NCBI GenBank assembly: GCA_026713105.1
Contig: JAPOPC010000015.1
Coordinates: forward strand, 1-63,311
Origin: Acidimicrobiaceae bacterium
GTDB lineage: Bacteria > Actinomycetota > Acidimicrobiia > Acidimicrobiales > Poriferisodalaceae
Reading direction: 5' to 3'
DNA: 63,311 nt
A model generated the notes under the pieces. It saw nothing but the letters and a program-made list of their open reading frames with translations. It was not told the origin of the DNA and did not search any database. Positions within the stretch are counted from its first letter, which is position 1, and every line of letters begins with the position of its first letter. This document shows positions 53,088 to 61,696 of this stretch, one piece after another. Made by a program: the position numbers and the translations under genes.

Positions 53088-54644
53088 TCACGGCGACGGC
53101 GTGGCGCGATCCAAGCCGAGATGCTGCACCACCGCCGCAGCGGCTTCGTTGCCCTGCCGGATGCAGGCGGGGATGCCCAGGCCCCGATAGGCCGCGCCGG
53201 CGACGAACACGCCAGGCATCTCGCGAGCCAGCGCGACCTCGATCCGCTCGACGAGGTGGCTGTGCCCGGGCCGGTACTGCGGCAGGGATCGCTCCCAGCG
53301 CGAGATGCGCCACGCGGTGACTGCGCCGGGCTCGCGCAAGCCCCGCAGCGGCGGCAGGCTCGACAGCTCTTCCACCACGGTCTCGGTGAGCTCGCGGTCG
53401 TCGAGACGCGTGTGGCGGTCGTCGTCATCCCGGCCGACCGAGACGCGCAGGAGGGTGCGGTCAGAGCCGGCTTGGGCGGTGTCGCTGCGGTCGCCGCCGG
53501 ACCACTGCGGCCACTTCGCCGACCCGTAACTGCAAGCCGTGGCCAGCAAACCGGTGTCCCGGGTGACCAGGAAACCGGCCTCGGTCGGCGCATCGATGGC
53601 GTCATGGCGCACGCTGAGCGTGATCACCGCAACCGACGCGTACTTGATGAGCCCGAGCGCGGCGGCAGCGTGGGGTGCGGCAGGCAGCATCTGCGCCGCG
53701 GCGTGAGCGGGCGCAGCGACGATGACGGCATCTGCGTCGAGCACCTCCGTCCCGGTGTCCACGGCGAACCGCGTTCCGGGGCGCCGGATCGCTTGCACCG
53801 GGGTCTCCAGCCGCAAGATGCACCCGTCCAGCCGCTCCACCAAGGCGCCGACCAGCCGGCCCATCCCGACGCCGAAGCTGCCGAAGATCGGTGCGGGACC
53901 GGACCCGGTTGAAGCACCTCGTGCCGGGGTTGGTTGCATCCGGCGCAATCCCCGCATGAGCGAGCGGCTGCGTCCGAGCGCTTGGCCCAGGATCGGAGCC
54001 GACACGGTTGCGTCCAGCCGGTCGATGTCCCCCGCGCTGATGCTTCCGAGCAGCGGGCCGACCACCTGCGACGCCACTGCCGCGCCGAGCCGGGCGCGCA
54101 CAATATCGCCCACGCTGGCGGAGCTGAGCCAGGAGCGCAGCTCATCGATCTGGCCCTCGACCAGGACGTCGATCCCATCGGGGCCGAGTGGGCGCGTCGT
54201 CGTGAACCGCCGCGGCAGCACATAGTCGGCGGCGGCGCGCAGCCGGTCTGCCGGACCCAGCAGTGGCGAACGCAGCAGCGGTCCCAGCCGGGTCGGTACC
54301 CCGCCCACCAGTCCGTCGGGAAGGGGTGTGAGCTGCAAACCTCGTTTGCCCCGATGCGCCACCGAAGCGCCGCCGATCGCCGGCGAGATGCGCTCGGCCG
54401 AGATGCCCAGCTCGTCGCACAGGTCAATTGCCCAGGGCACCCGCAGCAGGAACGCATCGGCGCCCTCGTCGACGGGGCGGCCTTCGAAGGGGGTGGAGTG
54501 GATCTTTCCGCCCAGGCGCTCGGCGCTGTCGATCAGCACCACCCTGGGTACTTCGGTGCCGGTGTCAGCGGGATGCAGCAGGCGGTACGCGGCAGTCAGC
54601 CCGCTGATGCCGCCACCGACCACCACGACCCGCTGAGGCGTCAT
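53088..54644 (-). CDS. hemY: Protoporphyrinogen/coproporphyrinogen III oxidase (HemY/CgoX)
   Basis: FAD-dependent oxidase of 518 residues. The dinucleotide motif is VVVGGGISGLTAAYRL with the acidic strand VVLIDSAERLGGKIHS, followed by VDEGADAFLLR; the C-terminal FAD motif is FVAGAAYRGLGIPACIRQGN. In actinobacteria this enzyme usually oxidises coproporphyrinogen III to coproporphyrin III in the coproporphyrin-dependent heme route. It follows hemE by 50 bp and precedes lnt by 8 bp. No hemH or hemQ is in the window, so the pathway variant is taken from lineage rather than seen. Confidence 0.9.
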   Translation of the reverse strand: MTPQRVVVVGGGISGLTAAYRLLHPADTGTEVPRVVLIDSAERLGGKIHSTPFEGRPVDEGADAFLLRVPWAIDLCDELGISAERISPAIGGASVAHRGKRGLQLTPLPDGLVGGVPTRLGPLLRSPLLGPADRLRAAADYVLPRRFTTTRPLGPDGIDVLVEGQIDELRSWLSSASVGDIVRARLGAAVASQVVGPLLGSISAGDIDRLDATVSAPILGQALGRSRSLMRGLRRMQPTPARGASTGSGPAPIFGSFGVGMGRLVGALVERLDGCILRLETPVQAIRRPGTRFAVDTGTEVLDADAVIVAAPAHAAAQMLPAAPHAAAALGLIKYASVAVITLSVRHDAIDAPTEAGFLVTRDTGLLATACSYGSAKWPQWSGGDRSDTAQAGSDRTLLRVSVGRDDDDRHTRLDDRELTETVVEELSSLPPLRGLREPGAVTAWRISRWERSLPQYRPGHSHLVERIEVALAREMPGVFVAGAAYRGLGIPACIRQGNEAAAAVVQHLGLDRATPSP

Positions 54645-54694
54645 GACGACAGGTCACCAACGCGAGCGGGTGTCACGGCGATGACCCAGCTCGC

Positions 54695-55801
54695 TCACTC
54701 GGGCTGACCTGCGTGCGCCGGCCGGTACGCATGCACATAATCGGTCAGCTGCTCGAGCACGGCCGGATCGGTTTCGGGCAGCACTCCGTGGCCCAGGTTG
54801 AAGATGTAGCCGGGCTGCTGGGTCCCCTCGGCCAGGATGCGGTCCGCGGCTGCGCGCACGGCGGGCCAACCGGCCAGACACAGCACCGGATCCAGGTTTC
54901 CCTGCAGCGCAACGCCGGCACCCACTCGCTGGCGAGCCGCGCTGAGCGGCACCCGCCAGTCCACGCCCACCACGTCGGCCCCGACTTGGGCCATCTGGTC
55001 GAGCAGCTCCCCGGTGCCGACGCCGAAGTGCGCCCGCGGCACGCCGAGGTCGGCCAGCTCGTCGAAGACCCGCTTGCTGTGCGGAGCCACGAACGCGCCA
55101 TAGTCGGCCGGCGACAGCGTCCCGGCCCACGAGTCGAAGAGCTGCAGCGCGCTGGCACCGGCGAGCACCTGCGATCTCATGGAGGCCACCGCAATGGCAG
55201 CGAGGCGCTCCATGAGGTCGTGCCACAGCGCCGGGTCGGTGTGCATCAGCGCCTTGGTGAGCTCGTGCTGGCGGGACGGGCGGCCCTCGACGAGGTAGCT
55301 CGCCACGGTGAACGGCGCCCCGGCGAACCCGACGAGCGGCACGTCCAGCTCGGCTGCCAGCAGCCGCACCGTCTCGAGCACGTAAGGGGTGTGAGCATCG
55401 GCGTCCAGCTCGGGCAGGCGGTCGAGGTCGGCGCGGCTGCGCAGCGGCTCGGCGGCCACCGGACCCACGCCAGGCACCACGTCGATGCCGAAGCCGACTG
55501 CTGCGGCTGGCACCACGATGTCGGAGAACAGCACGGCCGCATCCACGCCGTAGCGCCGCACCGGCTGCAGTGTGATCTCCGCCGCGGTGGCCGGGTCGGC
55601 AATGGCATCGAGAATGCTGCCCTCGCCGCGCAGCGCCCGGTACTCCGGCAGCGAGCGACCGGCCTGGCGCTGGAACCATACGGGCACCCGCTCGGTCGGC
55701 TGGCAGCGGGCAGCACGCAGGTAGAGGCTCTCGCCCAGCCGGTAGCTGGGGTGATCGGCCCGCAGCGGGCCGGCAGACGTCTCCACGGTTGATTCGGCCA
55801 T
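54695..55801 (-). CDS. hemE: Uroporphyrinogen decarboxylase
   Basis: TIM-barrel enzyme of 368 residues that decarboxylates uroporphyrinogen III to coproporphyrinogen III. The N-terminal substrate loop is PVWFQRQAGRSLPEYRALRG (most homologues have Met or Leu where this has Gln), the catalytic Asp region LFSDIVVPAAAVGFGIDVVP, and further landmarks are VGFAGAPFTVASYLVEG, LFDSWAGTLSPADYG and GYIFNLGHGVLPETDP. Start ATG 55801. It heads the minus-strand run hemE, hemY, lnt, helD-like, CDGSH, lhr, whose spacing suggests shared transcription at least through lnt. Confidence 0.95.
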   Translation of the reverse strand: MAESTVETSAGPLRADHPSYRLGESLYLRAARCQPTERVPVWFQRQAGRSLPEYRALRGEGSILDAIADPATAAEITLQPVRRYGVDAAVLFSDIVVPAAAVGFGIDVVPGVGPVAAEPLRSRADLDRLPELDADAHTPYVLETVRLLAAELDVPLVGFAGAPFTVASYLVEGRPSRQHELTKALMHTDPALWHDLMERLAAIAVASMRSQVLAGASALQLFDSWAGTLSPADYGAFVAPHSKRVFDELADLGVPRAHFGVGTGELLDQMAQVGADVVGVDWRVPLSAARQRVGAGVALQGNLDPVLCLAGWPAVRAAADRILAEGTQQPGYIFNLGHGVLPETDPAVLEQLTDYVHAYRPAHAGQPE

Positions 55802-55832
55802 GGGATGCGAACGGTACCGGCGCGAGCCGAAT

Positions 55833-56084
55833 TCACAATTCTCGAAGATCCACCAGGTCCAAGACTCCGGCAGTCTCGTAGGTTCGGATGACGACCAATG
55901 TTGAGCCGATGATCGTCCAGCGGTTCATCGGCGACCGAGCAGTCAGTCGGAATCCCGGCAGTTCGTCGAGAGGTCGGTCGGCGAGATCGGCGAGTCCGCG
56001 AAGCAGTCGCTCTCGGACCTGATCACTCTTGCCACCGGCCCACTCATCGAAGCAGCCCTGTGGATCAGCGACTCGCCAAGTCAC
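55833..56084 (-). CDS. Small protein of unknown function, second gene of a pair
   Basis: 83 residues from GTG 56084, family not recognised. Predicted pattern: two N-terminal helices (SDQVRERLLRGLADLADRPL) then beta-strands (RWTIIGSTLVVIRTYETAGV, LDLVDLREL). Helices followed by antiparallel strands recall the general build of RelE/ParE toxins, but no diagnostic residues are seen. It begins 9 nt after the stop of the upstream small gene, so the two form one unit. It ends 32 bp before hemE. Confidence 0.55.
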   Translation of the reverse strand: MTWRVADPQGCFDEWAGGKSDQVRERLLRGLADLADRPLDELPGFRLTARSPMNRWTIIGSTLVVIRTYETAGVLDLVDLREL

Positions 56085-56093
56085 GCCGCTGTG

Positions 56094-56447
56094 TTATGCG
56101 AGGCTGACTGGCTCGCCACGGCCGGCCCGCTGGGCCATGTCGCGCAGCTCCTCAGGAGTGCAGCCATCCTGCCGATCCGCCTGATCGGGCAGCGAGGAGA
56201 ACGAAGCCGACTCAAGGGCAGCCAGCTTGTCCATGACTTCCCCGAAACCGGCATGGCCGAGGAGTCCTTCGAGCAACGCCGTCGACATCTCGGCCTCATT
56301 CCAATCGATGCATGAGACATCGAATCCGGCAACGTCGACCAGCACCCGGAACGCATCGCGCTGGACGGATTCTGACTGGAAATCGTTAACGGCCGCTGCG
56401 ATTTCCGGCATGACTTCCAGCAAAGCACCGAGCTGCGTGTCGCTCAC
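56094..56447 (-). CDS. Small acidic protein of unknown function, first gene of a pair
   Basis: 117 residues, family not recognised, acidic and largely helical: MSDTQLGALLEVMPEIAAAV, SVQRDAFRVLVDVAGFD, TALLEGLLGHAGFGEVMDKL. No membrane segment or Cys motif. GGAGT lies before ATG 56447. With the following 83-residue gene it might be an antitoxin-toxin or immunity-type pair, but this rests only on size, order and spacing. Confidence 0.55.
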   Translation of the reverse strand: MSDTQLGALLEVMPEIAAAVNDFQSESVQRDAFRVLVDVAGFDVSCIDWNEAEMSTALLEGLLGHAGFGEVMDKLAALESASFSSLPDQADRQDGCTPEELRDMAQRAGRGEPVSLA

Positions 56448-56665
56448 CCTGCGGACTCCTTGCGGTCAACCGTTGTTTGGCAGGGTACTCGCGTGACAAG
56501 AGAGCCTTACGCGGCATTCGGGGAGCAGGTCACTTCCGCTGCCGCAAGCAAATCGGCCGCAGCAGGTCGGCCAGTAGCCTCACGCGACCTTGCCAATCCC
56601 GCCTGCGGCCAACGGACCTGCCCGGTTGTCGCCTGCCGGGTTCTCGCTTGCAGACGGAGACCGCT

Positions 56666-58012
56666 ATGGGCGCCGACACCGGGCCACCAGACGTGTGGTC
56701 GCCTGACGCGCCAGCCGACACTGGGCCGCCGCTGCGCATCGCGCTGCTGACCTACCGCGGCCATCCTTGGGTCGGCGGCCAGGGCATCTATGTCCGGCAT
56801 CTTGCGCGGGAGCTGTCGGCCCTCGGCCACAGCGTCGAGGTGTTCAGCGGGCCGCCGTACCCGCACCTCGACGAGGGCATCAAGCTGACCGAGCTGCCCA
56901 GCTTGGACCTGTACCGCATGCCGGACCCGTTCCGGGTGCCCAAGCTGGCCGAGTTCCGCTCGCCGATCGACGTGCTCGAGTGGGCCATCACCTGCACGGC
57001 CTCATTCGCCGAGCCGCTCACGTTCAGCCTGCGGGCCTTCCAGTCGCTCCGCAGCCGGCTCGAGGATTTTGACCTGGTGCACGACAACCAGTGCCTGGGC
57101 TACGGCATCGACTGGCTGCGACGGGCGGGCATGCCCACGCTGGGCACCATCCACCACCCGATCACCGTCGACCGGCGGCTCGAGATCGCCCATGCGCCCA
57201 ACCGCGGCAAGCGGCTCGCCATGCGTCGCTTCTATGCCTTCACCCGCATGCAGAACCGGGTGGCCCGCCGCCTTGACCGGATCGTGACCGTGTCGACCAA
57301 CAGTTTCGACGACATCGTGACCGACCTGCGCGTCGACCCCGCCCGCCTGAACATCGTCACGGTCGGCGTCGATCCCGACCAGTTCCGGCCCCTGCCCGAC
57401 GTGACGCCCGTGCCCGGCCGGCTCATGACCACCGCCAGCGCGGACGTCGCCATGAAGGGCCTCGCCTACCTGCTCGAAGCGCTGGCGAAGCTGCGTACGG
57501 AAGACCCGTCGCTGCACCTCGTCGTGATCGGGCGCCCGAAGGACGACTCGGCAGCGAGCCGGCTCATCGATCGACTCGATCTGGCCGGCAGCGTCGAGTT
57601 TGTGAGCGGCGTGCCCGACGAGCGCATCGTCGAGCTGTACAACGAGGCGCAGCTCGCCGTCGTGCCGTCGCTGTATGAAGGCTTCTCGCTGCCCGCCATC
57701 GAGGCGATGTCGTGCGGCGTGCCGCTGGTGGCAACCACCGGCGGCGCCTTGCCCGAGGTCACCGGCGCCGATGGCGAGACGTGCCTGCAGGTGCCCCCGG
57801 GCGACTCCGAGGCACTTGCAGCACGCATCGGGTGGGCGCTTGGGAAGCCCGACTTGCGTGCCACCGTGGGAGCGGCCGGCCGGGCACGTGTGCAGGCCAA
57901 CTATTCGTGGACGGCGACGGCCCGCAACACCGTCGAGCAATACCGTGCGCTGCTGGCCGACGCCTCGGCGCGGCCGCAGCGCGCGTACGCGAAGGCCCTC
58001 GCCGGACGCTGA
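56666..58012 (+). CDS. GT4-family glycosyltransferase
   Basis: 448 residues with the GT-B fold: N-terminal LRIALLTYRGHPWVGGQGIY (Gly-rich acceptor loop) and the C-terminal donor site with the E-x7-E motif in PSLYEGFSLPAIEAMSCGVP followed by TTGGALPEV. Transfers a sugar from a nucleotide donor with retention. ATG 56666 has GGAG upstream; the frame is open further up but Arg/Ser-rich and unlike the family. The stop overlaps the next start (TGATG). The following methyltransferase and alpha/alpha-barrel genes overlap in the same way, so the three act together, probably on a glycolipid or cell-wall glycan. Confidence 0.9.
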   Translation: MGADTGPPDVWSPDAPADTGPPLRIALLTYRGHPWVGGQGIYVRHLARELSALGHSVEVFSGPPYPHLDEGIKLTELPSLDLYRMPDPFRVPKLAEFRSPIDVLEWAITCTASFAEPLTFSLRAFQSLRSRLEDFDLVHDNQCLGYGIDWLRRAGMPTLGTIHHPITVDRRLEIAHAPNRGKRLAMRRFYAFTRMQNRVARRLDRIVTVSTNSFDDIVTDLRVDPARLNIVTVGVDPDQFRPLPDVTPVPGRLMTTASADVAMKGLAYLLEALAKLRTEDPSLHLVVIGRPKDDSAASRLIDRLDLAGSVEFVSGVPDERIVELYNEAQLAVVPSLYEGFSLPAIEAMSCGVPLVATTGGALPEVTGADGETCLQVPPGDSEALAARIGWALGKPDLRATVGAAGRARVQANYSWTATARNTVEQYRALLADASARPQRAYAKALAGR

Positions 58013-58839
58013 TGCTCACCGTCGACTACGAGCGACTCGGCGCCATTCGCGGTGACCGGGTGCTGGATCTGGGCTGCGGCGCGGGCCGGCATGCCTTCGA
58101 GAGCGCCCGGCGGGGCTGCGTCACGGTGGCGTCAGATCGCGATCCCGACGAGCTCCGTGCTGTTACCGAGATGTTCGCGGCCATGGACGCAGCGGGTGAG
58201 TTCGACTCCTCGACTGCCGAATCGAGGTGCAGCGACGCACAGGGCCGCGGCAGCGAGGACCGGGGCTCGCTCGGCCATGCGGTCGTTGCCGACGCCACTG
58301 CGCTGCCGTACCCCGACGCCAGCTTCGACCGCATCATCGCCGCGGAGGTGCTCGAGCACATCGTCGATGACGAACGGGCCATCGCCGAGCTGGCACGGGT
58401 GCTGCGGCCTGGCGGCACCATCGCGGTCACGGTTCCGGCGAGAACCGCCGAACGGGTCTGCTGGGCGCTGTCGGCCGAGTACCACGCACCCGCAGTAACC
58501 GATGGCCACGTGCGCATCTACGGCGCCGACGAATTGCGGGCGAAGCTGGCCGCGGCAGGTCTGTACGTCTCCGACAGTCATGGCGCGCACGGCCTGCACA
58601 CGCCGTACTGGTGGCTGCGCTGCCTAGTCGGACCGCACAATGACGCCCATCCGCTGGTGCGGGCCTACCACCGGATGCTGGTGTGGGAAATGACGGCTGC
58701 GCCCAAGCTGACGCGCACACTCGACCGTGTGCTCAGCGCTGTGCTGCCCAAGTCGACGGTGCTGTATGGGTACAAGCCCCGGGCGAGCGAGAGTTCCCGC
58801 CTGGGGGCCGAACCGGTGGGGGCTGCACATGCAGCCTGA
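58012..58839 (+). CDS. Class I SAM-dependent methyltransferase
   Basis: 275 residues. SAM motif I is VLDLGCGAGRHAFESA, the acidic ribose-binding residue is in VASDRDPDE, and ATALPYPDASFDRIIAAEVL plus LARVLRPGGTIAVTVPA complete the fold (Methyltransf_11 type). A Ser/Gly-rich insert (SSTAESRCSDAQGRGSEDRG) interrupts the core between motif I and the ALPYPD strand. The C-terminal part (LHTPYWWLRCLVGP) may bind a hydrophobic acceptor. Starts one base into the glycosyltransferase stop and overlaps the next gene by 11 bases. Confidence 0.88.
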   Translation: MLTVDYERLGAIRGDRVLDLGCGAGRHAFESARRGCVTVASDRDPDELRAVTEMFAAMDAAGEFDSSTAESRCSDAQGRGSEDRGSLGHAVVADATALPYPDASFDRIIAAEVLEHIVDDERAIAELARVLRPGGTIAVTVPARTAERVCWALSAEYHAPAVTDGHVRIYGADELRAKLAAAGLYVSDSHGAHGLHTPYWWLRCLVGPHNDAHPLVRAYHRMLVWEMTAAPKLTRTLDRVLSAVLPKSTVLYGYKPRASESSRLGAEPVGAAHAA

Positions 58840-59953
58840 ATTCGCACCTGCAGATATTGCCGCGGCCCCGGGCCCCGGACACGGGCGCATGCCACGGCCT
58901 GCCGCAGCCGACTCCGCACGAGCCCACACCGCACAGCTCGCCGTCAGCACTGCGCCGCTGCTGGCGCCCTCGCAGGTCGCCGCCACGGCCGGCGCCATCG
59001 AGGCATGCCAGCAGCCCGACGGTCTGATCCTGTGGTTCGACGGCGGCCACGCCGATCCGTGGAATCACGTCGAATGCGCCATGGCGCTGGCATCGGCAGG
59101 CCGGCGGGATGCCGCCGAGCGTGCGTACGCGTGGCTGCAGGCCAACCAGCACCCGGCGGGCAGCTGGCACAACTACTACACCGCCCACGGCGTCGAGGAC
59201 CCCAAGGTCGACACGAACTGCTGCGCCTACATCGCTGTGGGGGTGTGGCACCACTGGCTCGTCACCGGCGATCGCGGATTCGCCGCCTCCATGTGGCCGA
59301 CGGTGCGGCGTGCCCTCGACTTCGTGGTTGGGCTGCGAACCGCCAGCGGCCACATCCCCTGGGCGGTCCATGCCGACGGCACGCCGTGGCCGTACGCCCT
59401 GCTGACTGGCTCATCGTCGATTGTCCACTCGCTGCGCTGCGGTCTTGCACTGGCAGAACTGATGGGCGTCTCCCGACCTGCGTGGGCTCGCACGCTGGCT
59501 CGCACCGAACTCCAGATCCGTCACCGTCCGGACGGTTTCGAGCCCAAGGACCGCTGGGCGATGGACTGGTACTACCCCGTGCTGTGCGGCGCGCTCGACG
59601 GCGCGCGGGCCCGCTCCCATCTCGCCGCGGGCGCACCGAAGTTCCTGCTCGGCGACTACGGCGTGCGCTGCGTGGCCGATCAGTCGTGGGTGACCGGGGC
59701 GGAGACCTGCGAATGCGCGCTCGCCTACCTGCGTACCGGCGACGTCGCCACCGCCCGCCGGCTCGTCGAGGCCACCTCTGCGATGCGAAACGCCGACGGC
59801 AGCTACTACACCGGCTGGGTTGTTCCGCAGCGCAGGACCTTCCCCGACGCCGAACGCTCCAGCTACACCGCCGCAGCGGTGCTGCTGGCCACCGACGCAA
59901 TCGATCGCCGCACCGCCGCCGCGACTGCGCTCATCGCTTCGCCCCAACGTTGA
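58829..59953 (+). CDS. Prenyltransferase/terpenoid-cyclase-like alpha/alpha-barrel protein
   Basis: 374 residues from ATG 58829. Repeated helix pairs with aromatic-rich turns (QPDGLILWFDGGHADPWNHV, WLQANQHPAGSWHNYYTAHG, FEPKDRWAMDWYYPVLCGAL, NADGSYYTGWVVPQR) build an alpha/alpha toroid like squalene cyclases, prenyltransferases or glycosidases. The DxDD motif of cyclases is not seen, so terpene cyclisation is doubtful; a sugar- or lipid-binding enzyme is as likely. It is translationally linked to the methyltransferase and glycosyltransferase. Its stop is one base from the convergent methyltransferase gene. Confidence 0.72.
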   Translation: MQPEFAPADIAAAPGPGHGRMPRPAAADSARAHTAQLAVSTAPLLAPSQVAATAGAIEACQQPDGLILWFDGGHADPWNHVECAMALASAGRRDAAERAYAWLQANQHPAGSWHNYYTAHGVEDPKVDTNCCAYIAVGVWHHWLVTGDRGFAASMWPTVRRALDFVVGLRTASGHIPWAVHADGTPWPYALLTGSSSIVHSLRCGLALAELMGVSRPAWARTLARTELQIRHRPDGFEPKDRWAMDWYYPVLCGALDGARARSHLAAGAPKFLLGDYGVRCVADQSWVTGAETCECALAYLRTGDVATARRLVEATSAMRNADGSYYTGWVVPQRRTFPDAERSSYTAAAVLLATDAIDRRTAAATALIASPQR

Positions 59954-59954
59954 C

Positions 59955-60563
59955 CTATCTGCGCATCACGCGCAGGCTGCCCTCGGCGGCGTGCTCGACG
60001 AACCCGTCCTCGAGCGCTCGAAGCCAGATCTCATACGGAGGCCGCCCACCGTCGGCGGGATCGGCAAACACATCGTGGATCGCCAGCAGACCACCCGGCC
60101 TCACCTTCGGCGACCAAGCCTCGTAGTCGGCGTGGGCAGGGGCTGTGCCGTGGCCGCCGTCGATGAACACCAGCGCAGCGGCCCCGAAGTGGGATGCGAC
60201 CGTGACTGAGTCGCCCACGATGGGCACCACGGTGTCGTCGAGCCCCGCCTCGGAAATTGTCTGGCGCAGCACCGGCAGTGAGTCCATGAGACCGGTGCGG
60301 GGATCCACGAGCTCAGCGTCGTGGTGCTCCCAGCCGGCCTGCATCTCCTCAGAGCCATGGTGGTGATCGATCGTGAACAGCACGCTGCCCGCCTCGGCTG
60401 CGGCGGCACCCAGGTACACCGCCGACTTCCCGCAGTACGAGCCGATCTCCACCAGCGATCCCAGCGCGGCAACCTCGGCGCCAGCCCGGTACAGCGCCAG
60501 GCCTTCGTTGTGGGGCATGAAGCCCTTCACGCGCTGGGCAAGCGCCGCAAGTTCAGGCTTCAT
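59955..60563 (-). CDS. Class I SAM-dependent methyltransferase, CmcI-like
   Basis: 202 residues from ATG 60563 (MKPELAALAQRVKGFMPHNE). Rossmann motif LVEIGSYCGKSAVYLGAAAA, then LFTIDHHHGSEEMQAGWEHH, PIVGDSVTVASHF, ALVFIDGGHGTAPAHADYEA and RPGGLLAIHDVFADP, typical of the Methyltransf_24/CmcI group that methylates small hydroxylated or sugar acceptors. The FIDGGH motif supplies metal or SAM contacts. Its start overlaps the end of the GtrA gene by 11 bases. Likely part of the same glycan-modifying cluster as the plus-strand genes it meets tail to tail. Confidence 0.85.
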   Translation of the reverse strand: MKPELAALAQRVKGFMPHNEGLALYRAGAEVAALGSLVEIGSYCGKSAVYLGAAAAEAGSVLFTIDHHHGSEEMQAGWEHHDAELVDPRTGLMDSLPVLRQTISEAGLDDTVVPIVGDSVTVASHFGAAALVFIDGGHGTAPAHADYEAWSPKVRPGGLLAIHDVFADPADGGRPPYEIWLRALEDGFVEHAAEGSLRVMRR

Positions 60564-60990
60564 CACTGCGGGCGAACAGCACCCGGTCCAGCAGAATGAA
60601 CTTTCCCACCCACAAGGCGCCGAACCCTGCGAGATTGGCCGCCGAGACAGCAACCGCGGATTGCCACCAGCGATCGGCCAGGGCCACCAGCAGCGACGAA
60701 ATTCCGAGCCCGGCGAGGCTGTATGCCCAGAACGGCAGGATCTCGCGGGTCACCGAGTGCCGGTCGGTGCGAGACCACACCCAGCGCCGGTTGGCGTAGT
60801 ACGCCGGGCCGGCCGCAACGCACACCGCGGTGACGTTGGCGACGACTGCGGGCCAGTCCAGCACGCTGTAGGCCACGATCAGCACGCTCTGGGTCACCAC
60901 GACGGTGCCTGCCGACACCGCGCCGTAGCCGAACAGGCGGCGCAGCAGGCTCAGCTTCACCGTTCGGGGCGTCGTCGTTCGGGGCTTCAT
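60553..60990 (-). CDS. GtrA-family membrane protein
   Basis: 145 residues with four membrane helices and the GtrA pattern: LFGYGAVSAGTVVVTQSVL in helix 1, NVTAVCVAAGPAYYANRRWV with the conserved Asn-Arg-x-Trp after helix 2, and NLAGFGALWVGKFILLDRVL in helix 4. GtrA proteins are thought to move polyprenyl-linked sugars across the membrane for glycan decoration. Upstream of, and overlapping, the CmcI-like methyltransferase gene, so the two are co-translated. It fits with the GT4 enzyme encoded nearby. Confidence 0.88.
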   Translation of the reverse strand: MKPRTTTPRTVKLSLLRRLFGYGAVSAGTVVVTQSVLIVAYSVLDWPAVVANVTAVCVAAGPAYYANRRWVWSRTDRHSVTREILPFWAYSLAGLGISSLLVALADRWWQSAVAVSAANLAGFGALWVGKFILLDRVLFARSDEA

Positions 60991-61027
60991 GCTTCGGGGC
61001 TCATCGTTCGGGTCTCAGCCCCGAGAC

Positions 61028-61531
61028 TCACGTCTCCGCTGATGCATTCGGCCGGTAGCACGCGGCCAGCAGGAGCAGCGTCGACACCAGCCCGCCGGCG
61101 ATCGCGACGACGAACCAGACCGGCCCGCTCCAGTCGAGGCCGAGTGCGTTGTCGAGCGACCAGTCGCCCGGGCCAGTCGCGGCCACGGCCGCCGCCGCGA
61201 CAGCCAGCACGAACACGTACTCCCAGCCCTCGCGGATAATGAAGAACCCGTTCTTGCGGTGGCCGACCCAGCCGGCCGTGGTCATCACGCCGATAAAGGC
61301 CATCGCGCTGAGCGGGGTGAGCAGCCCGAGCGCCAGGCCGAATCCGGCGCCGATCTCGGTGAGGGCTGCGAGGTAGGCATGCAGCAGTCCGGGGCGCAGG
61401 CCTTCGGAAGCGAACCAGTTGCCAACGCCGCGGATGCCACCGCGGAACTTGGCGATCCCGTGGAGCGCCAAGGTGACGCCCACGATGACTCGAAGGACGA
61501 ACAGGCCCAAGTTGATGCTGTCAGGATCCAT
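61028..61531 (-). CDS. DoxX-family membrane protein
   Basis: 167 residues, four membrane helices. Starts LGLFVLRVIVGVTLALHGIA then KFRGGIRGVGNWF, and carries LTEIGAGFGLALGLLTPLSA and VGHRKNGFFIIREGWEYVFV, all standard for DoxX/YphA-type proteins. Family members form membrane oxidoreductase or thiosulfate:quinone oxidase subunits, but most are unassigned. It lies 37 bp upstream of the GtrA gene on the same strand; a functional link is not evident. Confidence 0.9.
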   Translation of the reverse strand: MDPDSINLGLFVLRVIVGVTLALHGIAKFRGGIRGVGNWFASEGLRPGLLHAYLAALTEIGAGFGLALGLLTPLSAMAFIGVMTTAGWVGHRKNGFFIIREGWEYVFVLAVAAAAVAATGPGDWSLDNALGLDWSGPVWFVVAIAGGLVSTLLLLAACYRPNASAET

Positions 61532-61696
61532 GATTCCGGGGCCCCCTCAGTGGCTCATGCAACGACGTTCGCCTCGAACCGTACAGAGGCTGAGCCGATA
61601 GGCGAAGCCGTGGCCTGAGCGGCCCGTGAGCGAAGCGAACTAGAGCGGGAAGTAACAGGTGCCTCGGCAATAGCGCTTACCTACCAGCGCATTCGA

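Noticed and set aside
53080..53313. N-terminal extension of Lnt
   Set aside because: It overlaps the heme oxidase coding sequence and is Arg/Ala/Gly-rich. GTG 53079 begins the first membrane helix region directly after the upstream stop.
58829..59953. Squalene-hopene cyclase
   Set aside because: The protein is much shorter than about 600 residues and no DxDD acid motif is seen, so only the general alpha/alpha-barrel fold is claimed.
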